Shown: piece by piece, positions 44,995 to 53,837 of the stretch
How positions within the stretch are numbered: position 1 is the stretch's first letter
How the letters are laid out: each line of letters begins with the position of its first letter
Source: Bradyrhizobium sp. dw_411
Lineage (GTDB): Bacteria > Pseudomonadota > Alphaproteobacteria > Rhizobiales > Xanthobacteraceae
Length of the DNA stretch: 64,000 nucleotides
Assembly (NCBI RefSeq): GCF_018449695.1
Contig: NZ_JAAVUY010000015.1
Span: 62,001-126,000 of the forward strand
Direction of reading: 5' to 3'
The notes under the pieces: model-generated
What the model was told of the DNA's origin: nothing
What the model saw: only the letters and a program-made list of their open reading frames with translations
The model's database searches: none
Made by a program: the position numbers and the translations under genes

Positions 44995-47060
44995 TGGCCT
45001 CCCACGCCAAACATGAACCAGGTGATCAATCCGGCCACCCCGATCAGCATCGCGAAGGCGTAGTGATAGAGATAGCCGGTCTGCAGCCGAACTACATTGC
45101 GGGTAACGTCAAGCACCCGCGCCGACACGCCGTCAGGCCCGAAGCCGTCGATGATGTAGCCGTCGCCGAACTTCCACAGGAACCGCCCGATCCACTTGGC
45201 CGGACGAACGAAGATCAGGTCGTAGAGCTCGTCAAAATACCATTTGTTGAGCAGGAAATTGTAAAGCAGCGGCTGTTGTCGGGCGAGCTCGACCGGCAGA
45301 TAGGGCCGGCGGATGTAGAATATATAAGCGACAATCGCTCCAACAACCATCATGACAAAGGGCGACCACCCAACCCATGCCGGGATATGCTCCATGTCCT
45401 CAATGATGTGCGGATTCATCTTCACCGACTCGCGGAAGAACTCTTCCACGCCAGCGCCCTTGAACAGTTCCTTGAACGGAAAGCCTGCGAGGAACGATCC
45501 AACCGCGAGAACGAAAAGCGGCACGAGCATCCACATCGGCGCCTCATGAGCCGCCTCGTAGTGTTCTTGATCGTGGGGTTCGCCGAAAAACGTCTTCAAG
45601 ATCAGGCGCCATGAATAGAACGAGGTCAGCCCCGCGGCGACCACCGTCGCCAAGAACGCGTAAAGCGCAAATGGATTGTGCGAGGCATAGGCGGATTCGA
45701 TGATTGCGTCCTTGGAGAAGTAACCGGCGGTGAGCGGAAAGCCGGTCAGCGCCAGCGTGCCCACCACCATCACAGCAAACGTGAATGGAATCTTGCGCCA
45801 GAGCCCGCCCATGTTGCGGATGTCCTGCTCGTGATGCATCGCGTAGATCACCGAACCGGAGCCCAAGAACAACAGCGCCTTGAAGAAGGCGTGCGTAAAC
45901 AGATGGAACATGCCGACCGAGTAAGCCCCCGCCCCCATCGCGACGAACATGTAGCCGAGCTGCGAACAGGTCGAATACGCCACGATCCGCTTGATGTCGT
46001 TTTGCACGAGACCAATCGTCGCCGCGAAGAAGGCGGTGGTGGCGCCGAAGAACATCACCACGGCCTGCGCGTTAGGCGCGAGCTCAAACAGCGGCGATAG
46101 ACGTGCGACCATGAAGACGCCCGCGGTGACCATCGTCGCGGCGTGAATCAGCGCCGAGACCGGCGTCGGGCCTTCCATCGCGTCCGGCAACCAGGTGTGC
46201 AGCAGGAATTGCGCGGATTTGCCCATCGCGCCCATGAACAGCAGCAAGCAAGTCAGCGTCAGCGCGTCGGCATGCCAGCCAAAGAAATCGATTGTCTTGC
46301 CGGTGAGGCCCGGCGCGCCGGCAAAGATCGTCTCGAAGTCGGTCGACCCGATCAGCATGAAGATCGCGAAAATGCCGAGCGCGAAACCAAAATCGCCGAC
46401 ACGATTGACCACGAAGGCCTTGATCGCCGCGGCGTTTGCCGACGGCTTCTGATACCAGAAGCCGATCAGCAGATAGCTCGCCAGACCCACGCCCTCCCAG
46501 CCGAAGAATAGCTGCACGAGGTTATCAGACGTCACGAGCATCAGCATCGCGAAGGTGAACAGCGACAGATAGGCAAAGAACCGCGGCCGATTCGGGTCCT
46601 CGTCCATGTAGCCAATCGAATAGAGATGCACGAGCGAGGAGACGGTGTTGACCACCACCAGCATCACGGCGGTCAGCGTATCGACCCGCAGCGACCATGA
46701 GACCTGCAGATCGCCCGAGGTGATCCAGGGAAACAGCGCGATCCTGACGTCGTGATGCATGAAGCCGACATCGACCAGGGCAGCCCAGGACAAGGCCGCC
46801 GAAACCAGCAGGAGCCCGGTCGTGATCAATTCGGCCGCACGCGAGCCGGCGGCCGGCGGTTCGGACACGTGATGGTCGTCGTGGCCGTGATCGTCGGCAT
46901 GGTCATCGTGCGCATCGGATGCATGGGCGTCGGCGCCATGCGCGTCGTCGTGATGTTCGAGCACATCACCGCTCGGATTGCGCGCATGCGCCCCGAACAA
47001 GGCGATCAGCCCCGCGAGAATGGCGCCGATCAGCGGCAGAAAGACAATTGCCTGGATCAT
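44991..47060 (-). CDS. nuoL: NADH-quinone oxidoreductase subunit L with His/Asp-rich loop
   Basis: The distal antiporter-like subunit with the long lateral helix, 689 residues. LVQLFFGWEGVGLASYLLIG, TWLPDAMEGPTPVSALIHAA and VQNDIKRIVAYSTCSQLGYM are family blocks. C-terminal helices from about 555 on form the lateral arm and last anchor. Unusually, residues 36-64 between the first two helices consist mainly of His and Asp (ten of each in 29), absent from E. coli NuoL. This loop should face one side of the membrane and may bind metal ions. Placed between nuoK and nuoM. Confidence 0.95.
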   Translation of the reverse strand: MIQAIVFLPLIGAILAGLIALFGAHARNPSGDVLEHHDDAHGADAHASDAHDDHADDHGHDDHHVSEPPAAGSRAAELITTGLLLVSAALSWAALVDVGFMHHDVRIALFPWITSGDLQVSWSLRVDTLTAVMLVVVNTVSSLVHLYSIGYMDEDPNRPRFFAYLSLFTFAMLMLVTSDNLVQLFFGWEGVGLASYLLIGFWYQKPSANAAAIKAFVVNRVGDFGFALGIFAIFMLIGSTDFETIFAGAPGLTGKTIDFFGWHADALTLTCLLLFMGAMGKSAQFLLHTWLPDAMEGPTPVSALIHAATMVTAGVFMVARLSPLFELAPNAQAVVMFFGATTAFFAATIGLVQNDIKRIVAYSTCSQLGYMFVAMGAGAYSVGMFHLFTHAFFKALLFLGSGSVIYAMHHEQDIRNMGGLWRKIPFTFAVMVVGTLALTGFPLTAGYFSKDAIIESAYASHNPFALYAFLATVVAAGLTSFYSWRLILKTFFGEPHDQEHYEAAHEAPMWMLVPLFVLAVGSFLAGFPFKELFKGAGVEEFFRESVKMNPHIIEDMEHIPAWVGWSPFVMMVVGAIVAYIFYIRRPYLPVELARQQPLLYNFLLNKWYFDELYDLIFVRPAKWIGRFLWKFGDGYIIDGFGPDGVSARVLDVTRNVVRLQTGYLYHYAFAMLIGVAGLITWFMFGVGGQ

Positions 47061-47068
47061 GTGCCGCG

Positions 47069-47377
47069 CTAGCCCTTCATCAGATTGACGTCTTCAACCG
47101 CGATCGAGCCGCGGTTGCGGAAGTACACTACCAGCACCGCAAGGCCGATCGCCGCTTCGGCGGCCGCCACGGTCAGCACCAGCAGTGCGAACACCTGGCC
47201 GACGATATCACCGAGGAAGGTCGAAAACGCCACCAGGTTGATATTGACGGCAAGCAGGATCAGCTCAATCGACATCAGGATGACGATGATGTTCTTGCGG
47301 TTGAGGAAGATGCCGAGAATCCCGAGCGTGAACAGGATCGCACCGACGGCCAGATAATGCCCGAGACCAATCGTCAT
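47069..47377 (-). CDS. nuoK: NADH-quinone oxidoreductase subunit K
   Basis: A 102-residue, three-helix subunit. The conserved Glu of helix 2 is in VILMSIELILLAVNINLVAF and the one of helix 3 in AAEAAIGLAVLVVYFRNRGS. The ATG at 47377 (MTIGLGHYLAVGAI) forms ATGA with the nuoJ stop and matches the family start; an upstream codon at 47386 is less likely. Confidence 0.96.
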   Translation of the reverse strand: MTIGLGHYLAVGAILFTLGILGIFLNRKNIIVILMSIELILLAVNINLVAFSTFLGDIVGQVFALLVLTVAAAEAAIGLAVLVVYFRNRGSIAVEDVNLMKG

Positions 47378-48012
47378 TGCACCCACTCCGCGGCATCGGC
47401 ATCCTGCAGGCCCTGCCCTGTCGCCACCTTGCGCACGCTCATGGCAAGCTCAGGCGTGCGCGCGTTCTGCACATTGATATCCTGCCGCTTGACGCTGGCC
47501 TTGTGGCGCAGCGTCAGCACGATGGCGCCGATCATCGCGACCAGCAGCACCATGCCGGCGATCTGGAAGTAGTGGATGTATTTCGTATAGAGCACGAGGC
47601 CGAGCGCCTCGGTGTTGCTGATATTGGCCGGGATCGCCGCCGTGATCGTTTTGGCGACGTTGGGATTGATGACCCAGCCGCCGCCGACCAGCAGCAATTC
47701 GGCGAGGAAGATCGCGCCGATTACCAGACCAACCGGCAGATATTCCAGAAAACCCTCGCGCAGTTCGGTGAAGTCGACATCGAGCATCATGATCACGAAC
47801 AGAAACAGCACCGCGACCGCGCCGACATAGACCACGACCAGGATCATCGCCAGGAACTCGGCGCCCATCAGGATGAACAGGCCGGAAGCATTGACGAACG
47901 CCAGGATCAGAAACAGCACGGAATGCACGGGATTGCGCGAGACAATCACCATCACCGCCGAGGCGACGCAGACGCCGGCGAACAGATAGAAGAACAGTGC
48001 GGGAAGGATCAT
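47374..48012 (-). CDS. nuoJ: NADH-quinone oxidoreductase subunit J
   Basis: A 212-residue subunit with five membrane helices near the quinone end of the membrane arm. LFYLFAGVCVASAVMVIVSR and GAEFLAMILVVVYVGAVAVL (with the pi-bulge region of helix 3) are typical. The C-terminal about 50 residues are a soluble tail. A palindromic repeat separates it from nuoI; nuoK is coupled through a four-base overlap. Confidence 0.95.
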   Translation of the reverse strand: MILPALFFYLFAGVCVASAVMVIVSRNPVHSVLFLILAFVNASGLFILMGAEFLAMILVVVYVGAVAVLFLFVIMMLDVDFTELREGFLEYLPVGLVIGAIFLAELLLVGGGWVINPNVAKTITAAIPANISNTEALGLVLYTKYIHYFQIAGMVLLVAMIGAIVLTLRHKASVKRQDINVQNARTPELAMSVRKVATGQGLQDADAAEWVQ

Positions 48013-48024
48013 ACGAGGCTCCCT

Positions 48025-48102
48025 GTCATTCCGGGATGGTCCAAAGGACCAGACCCGGAATCTCGAGATTCCGGGTTCACGCTTCGCGCGCCCCGGAATG
48101 AC
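48025..48102. repeat. Nested palindromic repeat between nuoI and nuoJ
   Basis: GTCATTCCGGG (48025-48035) is the complement of the sequence at 48092-48102. Inside lies a perfect 24-base palindrome at 48053-48076 centred on CTCGAG, plus CCAAAGGACC. Together they could form a cruciform or a long hairpin in the nuo mRNA. The sequence resembles a dispersed repeat common between Bradyrhizobium genes (ATTCCGGG...GCGCGAAGCG). No T-run follows, so it is not a classical terminator. Confidence 0.75.
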
Positions 48103-48134
48103 GTGGAGGTGTAGCGTGAGATCATACCCTCACC

Positions 48135-48629
48135 TCACCGGTACGGCGCGTCGAGTTCGATCGATTTCGCAATCTCACGCTCCCAACGGTCGCCATTGGC
48201 GAGAAGTTTCGCCTTGTCATAATAGAGTTCCTCGCGGGTCTCGGTCGCGAATTCGAAGTTCGGTCCCTCGACGATGGCATCGACCGGACAGGCTTCCTGG
48301 CACAGTCCGCAATAGATGCATTTCACCATGTCGATGTCGTAACGCACGGTGCGGCGGGTGCCGTCATTGCGCCGCGGGCCGGCCTCGATGGTGATGGCCT
48401 GTGCCGGGCAGATCGCCTCGCACAGCTTGCAGGCGATGCAGCGCTCTTCGCCGTTGGGATAGCGGCGCAGCGCATGCTCGCCACGAAAGCGCGGCGAGAT
48501 CGGCCCCTTTTCGAAGGGATAATTCAGCGTCGGCTTCGGCTTGAAGAAATAGCGCATGGCGAGAAAGAACGCCGATACGAATTCCGTCAGCAGCAGCGAG
48601 CGGGCTGTAGCGTTGATGTTGACACTCAT
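48135..48629 (-). CDS. nuoI: NADH-quinone oxidoreductase subunit I
   Basis: A 164-residue 8-Fe ferredoxin-like subunit that carries clusters N6a and N6b: CIACKLCEAICP and CIYCGLCQEACP. The N-terminal helix (LLLTEFVSAFFLAMRYFF) lies along the membrane. The ATG at 48629 is the family start; the frame continues to 48683 within nuoH. Seven bases after nuoH. Confidence 0.96.
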   Translation of the reverse strand: MSVNINATARSLLLTEFVSAFFLAMRYFFKPKPTLNYPFEKGPISPRFRGEHALRRYPNGEERCIACKLCEAICPAQAITIEAGPRRNDGTRRTVRYDIDMVKCIYCGLCQEACPVDAIVEGPNFEFATETREELYYDKAKLLANGDRWEREIAKSIELDAPYR

Positions 48630-48636
48630 AGCGACC

Positions 48637-49695
48637 TCATTTCGGCGCGATCCCCGCAAACTGCAGCACGCCGGCGACCACAATCACCATCGCGAGCGAC
48701 AACGGCAGGAACACCTTCCAACCCAGCCGCATTAGCTGGTCGTAGCGGTAGCGCGGCACGATCGCCTTCGCCATCGCAATCAGGAAGAACATGAAGAATA
48801 CTTTGAGCACGAACCAGATTATCCCCAGTGGCGCCGAATTGAGCGGCCAAATATCAATGGGGGACGTCCAACCGCCCAGAAACAGGATCGTCGCCAGCGC
48901 GCACATCGTGGTGATCGCGACGTATTCACCGAGCATGAACAGCAGATACGGCGTCGAGCCGTATTCGACCATGAAGCCGGCAACCAGTTCGGATTCAGCT
49001 TCCACCAGGTCGAAGGGCGGCCGGTTGGTCTCCGCCAGTGCCGAGACGTAGAACACCACGAACATCGGAAACAGCGGCCAGACATACCAGTTCAGAATGG
49101 TGAGTCGCGGCAGTCCGATCAGGCTGGCGAATCCGTGCAGCTTCTGCGCCTCAACCACCGCCGACAGATTGAGCGAGCCGGCGCACAGCAACACCGTGAT
49201 GATCACGAAGCCGATCGAGACTTCGTAGCTCACCATCTGCGCCGCCGAGCGAAGTGCTGCGAGGAATGGATATTTCGAGTTCGACGACCAGCCGGCCATG
49301 ATGATGCCGTAGATCGACAGCGACGAGATCGCGAAGATAAAGAGCACGCCGACATTGATGTCCGCGATCACCCAGCCGACATTCATCGGGATCACGGCCC
49401 AGGCCGCCAGCGCCAGCACGCAGCTCACCAGCGGCGCCAGCAGAAACACGCCCTTGTTGGAGCCCGCCGGAATGATCGGCTCCTTCAGCACGAACTTCAG
49501 AAGGTCGGCGAAGGATTGGAATAGCCCCCAGGGTCCGACCACGTTGGGGCCGCGCCGGATCTGCACCGCCGCCCAGATCTTGCGGTCGGCCAACAAAATG
49601 TAAGCGATCGCGATCAACAGCACCACGAGCAGCAACAGGCTCTCGGCGACCATGACGATCAGCGGCCACAACGTACTGGTCCAGAATTCGGCCAT
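48637..49695 (-). CDS. nuoH: NADH-quinone oxidoreductase subunit H
   Basis: The membrane subunit that forms part of the quinone chamber, 352 residues, about eight helices. RRGPNVVGPWGLFQSFADLL is the signature loop. AETNRPPFDLVEAESELVAG holds the conserved acidic residues, and MRLGWKVFLPLSLAMVIVVA marks the C terminus. It starts four bases after the nuoG stop. Confidence 0.97.
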   Translation of the reverse strand: MAEFWTSTLWPLIVMVAESLLLLVVLLIAIAYILLADRKIWAAVQIRRGPNVVGPWGLFQSFADLLKFVLKEPIIPAGSNKGVFLLAPLVSCVLALAAWAVIPMNVGWVIADINVGVLFIFAISSLSIYGIIMAGWSSNSKYPFLAALRSAAQMVSYEVSIGFVIITVLLCAGSLNLSAVVEAQKLHGFASLIGLPRLTILNWYVWPLFPMFVVFYVSALAETNRPPFDLVEAESELVAGFMVEYGSTPYLLFMLGEYVAITTMCALATILFLGGWTSPIDIWPLNSAPLGIIWFVLKVFFMFFLIAMAKAIVPRYRYDQLMRLGWKVFLPLSLAMVIVVAGVLQFAGIAPK

Positions 49696-49699
49696 CACC

Positions 49700-51769
49700 T
49701 TACTCCGCCGCCGTCAGCATTCGCCCCGACGCCAGGCGGGAGCATTCCGCCATGACCGCCGAAGCGCGTGCGATCGGATTGGCCAAATAGAAATCTTCAA
49801 CCGATGTCGTGAACGGCGCCTTCTCGACGCTGCCGCCCTTGCCCGCCAGCGTCTTGAGATCGGCGGCGTTGCCGGCCTCGATCTGGTCGATGCGCATCAG
49901 ATGCGGGGTGGCCTTGAAGATCGCCTGCCGCAAGGCGCCAAGCGAGTCATAGGGCAGCTTCCTGCCCAGAACGTCCGAAAGTGCCCGGATGATCGCCCAG
50001 TCCTCGCGCGCTTCCCCCGGGGGAAACGCCGCGCGGTTGGCCATCTGCACCCGGCCTTCGGTATTGACGAAGATGCCGGATTTTTCGGTATAGGCCGCGC
50101 CCGGCAGGATGACGTCCGCACGGTGCGCACCACGATCGCCGTGGGTGCCGATATAGACCACGAAGGTGCCATCCGGCACCTTGACCTCATCGGCGCCCAG
50201 CAGAAACAGCACGTCGAGCGTGCCGAATGTCGTCATCTCGGCAATGCTGAGACCGCTCTTGGCAAAGCCGATGTCGAGCGCGCCGACGCGCGACGCGGTG
50301 TCCTGCAGAACAGCGAACCCGTTCCAGCCGTCCTTGATCGCCCCGAAATCCACCGCCAGCTTCGCCGCGGCCGCGAGAACCGCAGCACCGTCATGACGTG
50401 CGGCCACACCGGCACCGACCAGCACAATCGGATGCTTCGCGTTCTTGAGCACATCCGCGAAGGCATTCTTGCCCGCCGCAAGATCGCTCAGCGAATCCGT
50501 GCCCGCGCCGAGATAGTCGTAGCTGTAAGTCAGATCGGCCTTGGCGCCGATCACGCCGATCTTGAGCTGACCGCTGCGCCAGCGCTTGCGGATGCGCGCA
50601 TTGAGAACGGCGGCTTCGCGGCGCGGATTAGAACCCACGATCAACAGCGCGTCGGCCTGATCGATGCCGGCGATGGCGGGATTGAAGATATAGGAAGCGC
50701 GGCCGGCCTTGGGATCGAAGGCGTCGCCGCCCTGCACCGCCAGATTGGCCGAGCCGCATTTCGCCAGCAGCTCCTTGAGCGCGAACATCTCTTCGACCGC
50801 GGCCAGATCGCCGGCGATGGCGCCGATCCGCTTGCCGTCGATGCGCCCGGCCTTGGCTGCGATCGCCGCGAAGGCTTCGGACCACGACGCGGCGCGAAGC
50901 TGGCCATTTTCCCGGATATAGGGCCGGTCGAGCCGCTGCGTACGCAGACCGTCGATCACATGACGGGTCTTATCGGAAATCCACTCCTCGTTCACCGCCT
51001 CGTTGACGCGCGGAAGAATGCGCATCACCTCGCGGCCGCGGGTATCGACCCGGATCGCCGAGCCAACGCCATCCATCACGTCGATCGACTGGGTCTTGCC
51101 GAGTTCCCAAGGCCGCGCCGCGAAAGCGTAGGGTTTCGAGGTCAGCGCGCCGACCGGGCAGATATCGACGAGGTTGCCCTGCAGTTCCGAAGTCAGCGCG
51201 GATTCCAGATAGGTCGTGATCTCCATGTCCTCGCCGCGGCCGGTCGCGCCCATCTCGGGCGCGCCGCAGACTTCGGCGGTGAAACGCACACAGCGTGTGC
51301 ACTGGATGCAGCGGTTCATCGAGGTCTTGACCAGCGCGCCGATATATTTGTCCTCGACCGCGCGCTTGTTCTCGGCAAAGCGGCTGGTATCGACGCCGTA
51401 GCCCATCGCCTGATCCTGCAGATCGCACTCGCCGCCCTGATCGCAGATCGGGCAATCCAGCGGGTGATTGATCAGCAGGAATTCCATCACGCCTTCGCGC
51501 GCCTTCTTCACCATCGGCGAGCGCGTCGAGATTTCCGGCGGCTCTCCCTTGGGACCGGGACGGCAATCGCGGACCGCCCAGGCGCAGCTTGCAACCGGCT
51601 TCGGGCCGCCCTTCACCTCAACGAGGCACATCCGGCAATTGCCGGCGATCGACAAGCGCTCGTGGTAGCAAAAGCGCGGAATTTCAGCGCCCGCCGCTTC
51701 ACACGCCTGCAACAGCGTGTATTCCGCGGGAACATCGATCTCTTTGCCATCGACGATGAGTTTGGTCAT
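49700..51769 (-). CDS. nuoG: NADH-quinone oxidoreductase subunit G
   Basis: The large iron-sulfur subunit of the peripheral arm, 689 residues. The N-terminal 2Fe-2S domain carries CYHERLSIAGNCRMCLVEV. H-C ligation of N5 is in LLINHPLDCPICDQGGECDL. The 4Fe-4S motif is CIQCTRCVRF with a later CPVGAL. The rest is a degenerate molybdopterin oxidoreductase domain. The extra N7 cluster ligands of E. coli are not evident. The ATG at 51769 is the family start. Nine bases follow the 163-residue membrane protein. Confidence 0.97.
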   Translation of the reverse strand: MTKLIVDGKEIDVPAEYTLLQACEAAGAEIPRFCYHERLSIAGNCRMCLVEVKGGPKPVASCAWAVRDCRPGPKGEPPEISTRSPMVKKAREGVMEFLLINHPLDCPICDQGGECDLQDQAMGYGVDTSRFAENKRAVEDKYIGALVKTSMNRCIQCTRCVRFTAEVCGAPEMGATGRGEDMEITTYLESALTSELQGNLVDICPVGALTSKPYAFAARPWELGKTQSIDVMDGVGSAIRVDTRGREVMRILPRVNEAVNEEWISDKTRHVIDGLRTQRLDRPYIRENGQLRAASWSEAFAAIAAKAGRIDGKRIGAIAGDLAAVEEMFALKELLAKCGSANLAVQGGDAFDPKAGRASYIFNPAIAGIDQADALLIVGSNPRREAAVLNARIRKRWRSGQLKIGVIGAKADLTYSYDYLGAGTDSLSDLAAGKNAFADVLKNAKHPIVLVGAGVAARHDGAAVLAAAAKLAVDFGAIKDGWNGFAVLQDTASRVGALDIGFAKSGLSIAEMTTFGTLDVLFLLGADEVKVPDGTFVVYIGTHGDRGAHRADVILPGAAYTEKSGIFVNTEGRVQMANRAAFPPGEAREDWAIIRALSDVLGRKLPYDSLGALRQAIFKATPHLMRIDQIEAGNAADLKTLAGKGGSVEKAPFTTSVEDFYLANPIARASAVMAECSRLASGRMLTAAE

Positions 51770-51777
51770 TGCGTGTC

Positions 51778-52269
51778 TCAGGTCTTTCGCAGCTTGCAGT
51801 CGGGTGGCGTGACGCTGGCGGTCTTCAGGGACGCCTTCACCCATCGCTGGGTGTCGGAACTATAGGTGGCAAGATAAGCCGGTTCAGCCACGTTCTTCTC
51901 GCAGAGGAACGGCAGATGCGGCTTCAAATCGTAATCGCACGACGCCAGCCATTCGTGCTTGTCGGCGAATGCCGCGGTCGCTTCCTCGCAGGCGTAGAGG
52001 AAGTAGGAAACAAAGCTCTCATATTGGGCCTGCGCGTCGCGGCTGCCGACCTTGATCGCGTCGTAGTCCGGCGACGAGAATTTCGGATTCTTGAACGCCA
52101 GATCGGTGTAACCGAGAAACGCCTGCCGGGCGCTGGCGGCCCGATTGCCGGTGCGGATTTCGTTGATCTGAAACAGGATCGCAACAAAGCCGAGCAGCGC
52201 AACGGTCGCCTGCGCCATCTGCGCCAGCGTCCCGTATTTCTGCCACCAGAAAATGCTCGGTTGCGACAT
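51778..52269 (-). CDS. Membrane-anchored protein inserted between nuoF and nuoG
   Basis: A 163-residue protein that is not a complex I subunit known to me. Residues 17-34 (MAQATVALLGFVAILFQI) form one membrane helix. A long soluble domain follows (RTGNRAASARQAFLGYTDLA; YESFVSYFLYACEEATAAFA), with Cys at about 88, 105, 118 and 158. It starts five bases after nuoF and ends nine bases before nuoG, so it is co-transcribed with them. A similar one-helix plus helical-domain layout occurs in many uncharacterised proteins. A role in assembly or anchoring of the complex is only a guess. Confidence 0.75.
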   Translation of the reverse strand: MSQPSIFWWQKYGTLAQMAQATVALLGFVAILFQINEIRTGNRAASARQAFLGYTDLAFKNPKFSSPDYDAIKVGSRDAQAQYESFVSYFLYACEEATAAFADKHEWLASCDYDLKPHLPFLCEKNVAEPAYLATYSSDTQRWVKASLKTASVTPPDCKLRKT

Positions 52270-52274
52270 CGCTC

Positions 52275-53600
52275 CTACTCCGCCGCGACCATATGGGCGG
52301 GATCGCGAATGCCGACGTCATCAATATCGGCCTTGCGCGAATAGGCGTCGATGCGCTCTTCGATCTCGTGACGGAAATGCGCGATCAGGCCCTGGATCGG
52401 CCATGCCGCGGCGTCGCCGAGCGCGCAAATGGTATGGCCTTCGACCTGCTTGGTCACTTCCAGCAGCATGTCGATCTCGCGCTTATGGGCGCGGCCCTCC
52501 GCCATGCGGGTCAAGACCCGCCACATCCATCCGGTGCCTTCCCGGCACGGCGTGCACTGGCCGCAGCTCTCATGCTTGTAGAAATAGGCGATGCGCGCGA
52601 TGGCCTGGATCAGGTCGGTCGACTTGTCCATGACGATCACGGCGGCGGTGCCAAGACCGGAGCGCAGCTTGCCCAGGCTGTCGAAATCCATCGGCGTATC
52701 GATGATCTGTTCCGCCGGCACCATGCGCACCGAGGAGCCGCCGGGGATCACCGCCTTGAGATTATCCCAGCCGCCGCGGATGCCGCCGGCATGGCGTTCG
52801 ATCAATTCGCGGAACGGAATTCCCATCGCTTCTTCGACGTTGCAGGGACGCTCCACATGGCCGGAGATGCAAAACAGCTTGGTACCGACATTGTTGGGAC
52901 GGCCGATGCCCGCGAACCACGCCGCGCCGCGCCGCAGAATATCCGGCGCAACTGCAATGGACTCGACGTTGTTGACGGTGGTCGGGCAGCCATAGAGACC
53001 GACATTGGCCGGGAATGGCGGCTTCAGCCGTGGCATGCCCTTCTTGCCTTCGAGACTTTCCAGTAGCGCGGTCTCTTCGCCGCAAATGTAAGCGCCGGCG
53101 CCGTGGGTCACATAGAGGTCGAACGGCCAGCCGTTGATGTTGTCCTTGCCGATCAGCTTGGCCGCATAGGCCTGATCGACCGCGGCCTGCAGATGCTCGC
53201 GCTCACGGATAAATTCGCCCCGCACATAGATGTAGCAAGCATGCGCGTTCATCGCGAAGCTCGCAATCAGGCAGCCTTCGATCAGCAGATGCGGATCGTG
53301 CCGCATGATCTCGCGGTCCTTGCAGGTGCCGGGCTCGGATTCGTCGGCATTGACCACGAGATAGCTCGGACGGCCGTCGGTCGATTCCTTCGGCATGAAC
53401 GACCATTTCAACCCGGTCGGAAACCCTGCCCCGCCGCGTCCGCGCAGGCCCGAGGCCTTCATCTCGGTGATGATCCAGTCGCGGCCCTTGTCGATGATGG
53501 CCTTGGTGCCATCCCAGCCGCCACGGCGGCGCGCACCCTCAAGACCCCAGTCCTCGAGGCCGTAGAGATTGCGGAAGATGCGGTCCTTGTCGTCGAGCAT
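52275..53600 (-). CDS. nuoF: NADH-quinone oxidoreductase subunit F
   Basis: The NADH- and FMN-binding subunit, 441 residues. GLRGRGGAGFPTGLKWSFMP binds FMN and NADH. CGEETALLESLEGKKGMPRL and the 4Fe-4S (N3) motif ESCGQCTPCREG with its late Cys in HTICALGDAAAWPIQG are intact. Follows nuoE after the 71-residue membrane protein. Electron entry point of the whole complex. Confidence 0.97.
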   Translation of the reverse strand: MLDDKDRIFRNLYGLEDWGLEGARRRGGWDGTKAIIDKGRDWIITEMKASGLRGRGGAGFPTGLKWSFMPKESTDGRPSYLVVNADESEPGTCKDREIMRHDPHLLIEGCLIASFAMNAHACYIYVRGEFIREREHLQAAVDQAYAAKLIGKDNINGWPFDLYVTHGAGAYICGEETALLESLEGKKGMPRLKPPFPANVGLYGCPTTVNNVESIAVAPDILRRGAAWFAGIGRPNNVGTKLFCISGHVERPCNVEEAMGIPFRELIERHAGGIRGGWDNLKAVIPGGSSVRMVPAEQIIDTPMDFDSLGKLRSGLGTAAVIVMDKSTDLIQAIARIAYFYKHESCGQCTPCREGTGWMWRVLTRMAEGRAHKREIDMLLEVTKQVEGHTICALGDAAAWPIQGLIAHFRHEIEERIDAYSRKADIDDVGIRDPAHMVAAE

Positions 53601-53621
53601 GACTTGAAGCTTCCTCGGGGG

Positions 53622-53837
53622 TCAGCGATTGGACTGCATAAAGGCGAGCCCGGCGGCGCATCCGCCGAAGGTCAGCGCCCATAACAGGCTTGAATTGAGC
53701 GAGGCATTCAGCCCATAGCGCTGCAACAGAAAGATGAAGACCGCAGCGGTCAGGGTATGCAGAGCAATATAGCGCCAGCTTTTCATGGCACCGACGCTCC
53801 CGGGCTGTGACGCGTGCAATGCGCTGATCCGCGTCAT
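53622..53837 (-). CDS. 71-residue membrane protein between nuoE and nuoF
   Basis: A small protein with two membrane helices: YIALHTLTAAVFIFLLQRYG and SSLLWALTFGGCAAGLAFMQ. The ATG at 53837 overlaps the nuoE stop as ATGA, strong support for coupled translation; a later ATG at 53786 (MKSWRYIALHTL) would skip the coupled start. It ends 21 bases before nuoF. No family recognised. Position suggests a link to complex I production, without sequence proof. Confidence 0.7.
   Translation of the reverse strand: MTRISALHASQPGSVGAMKSWRYIALHTLTAAVFIFLLQRYGLNASLNSSLLWALTFGGCAAGLAFMQSNR

Noticed and set aside
49652..51865. Rightward open frame of 737 codons
   Set aside because: Antisense to nuoG over its full length. 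In GC-rich DNA the opposite frame lacks stops; the translation has an Arg/His/Asp-rich composition with no domain.
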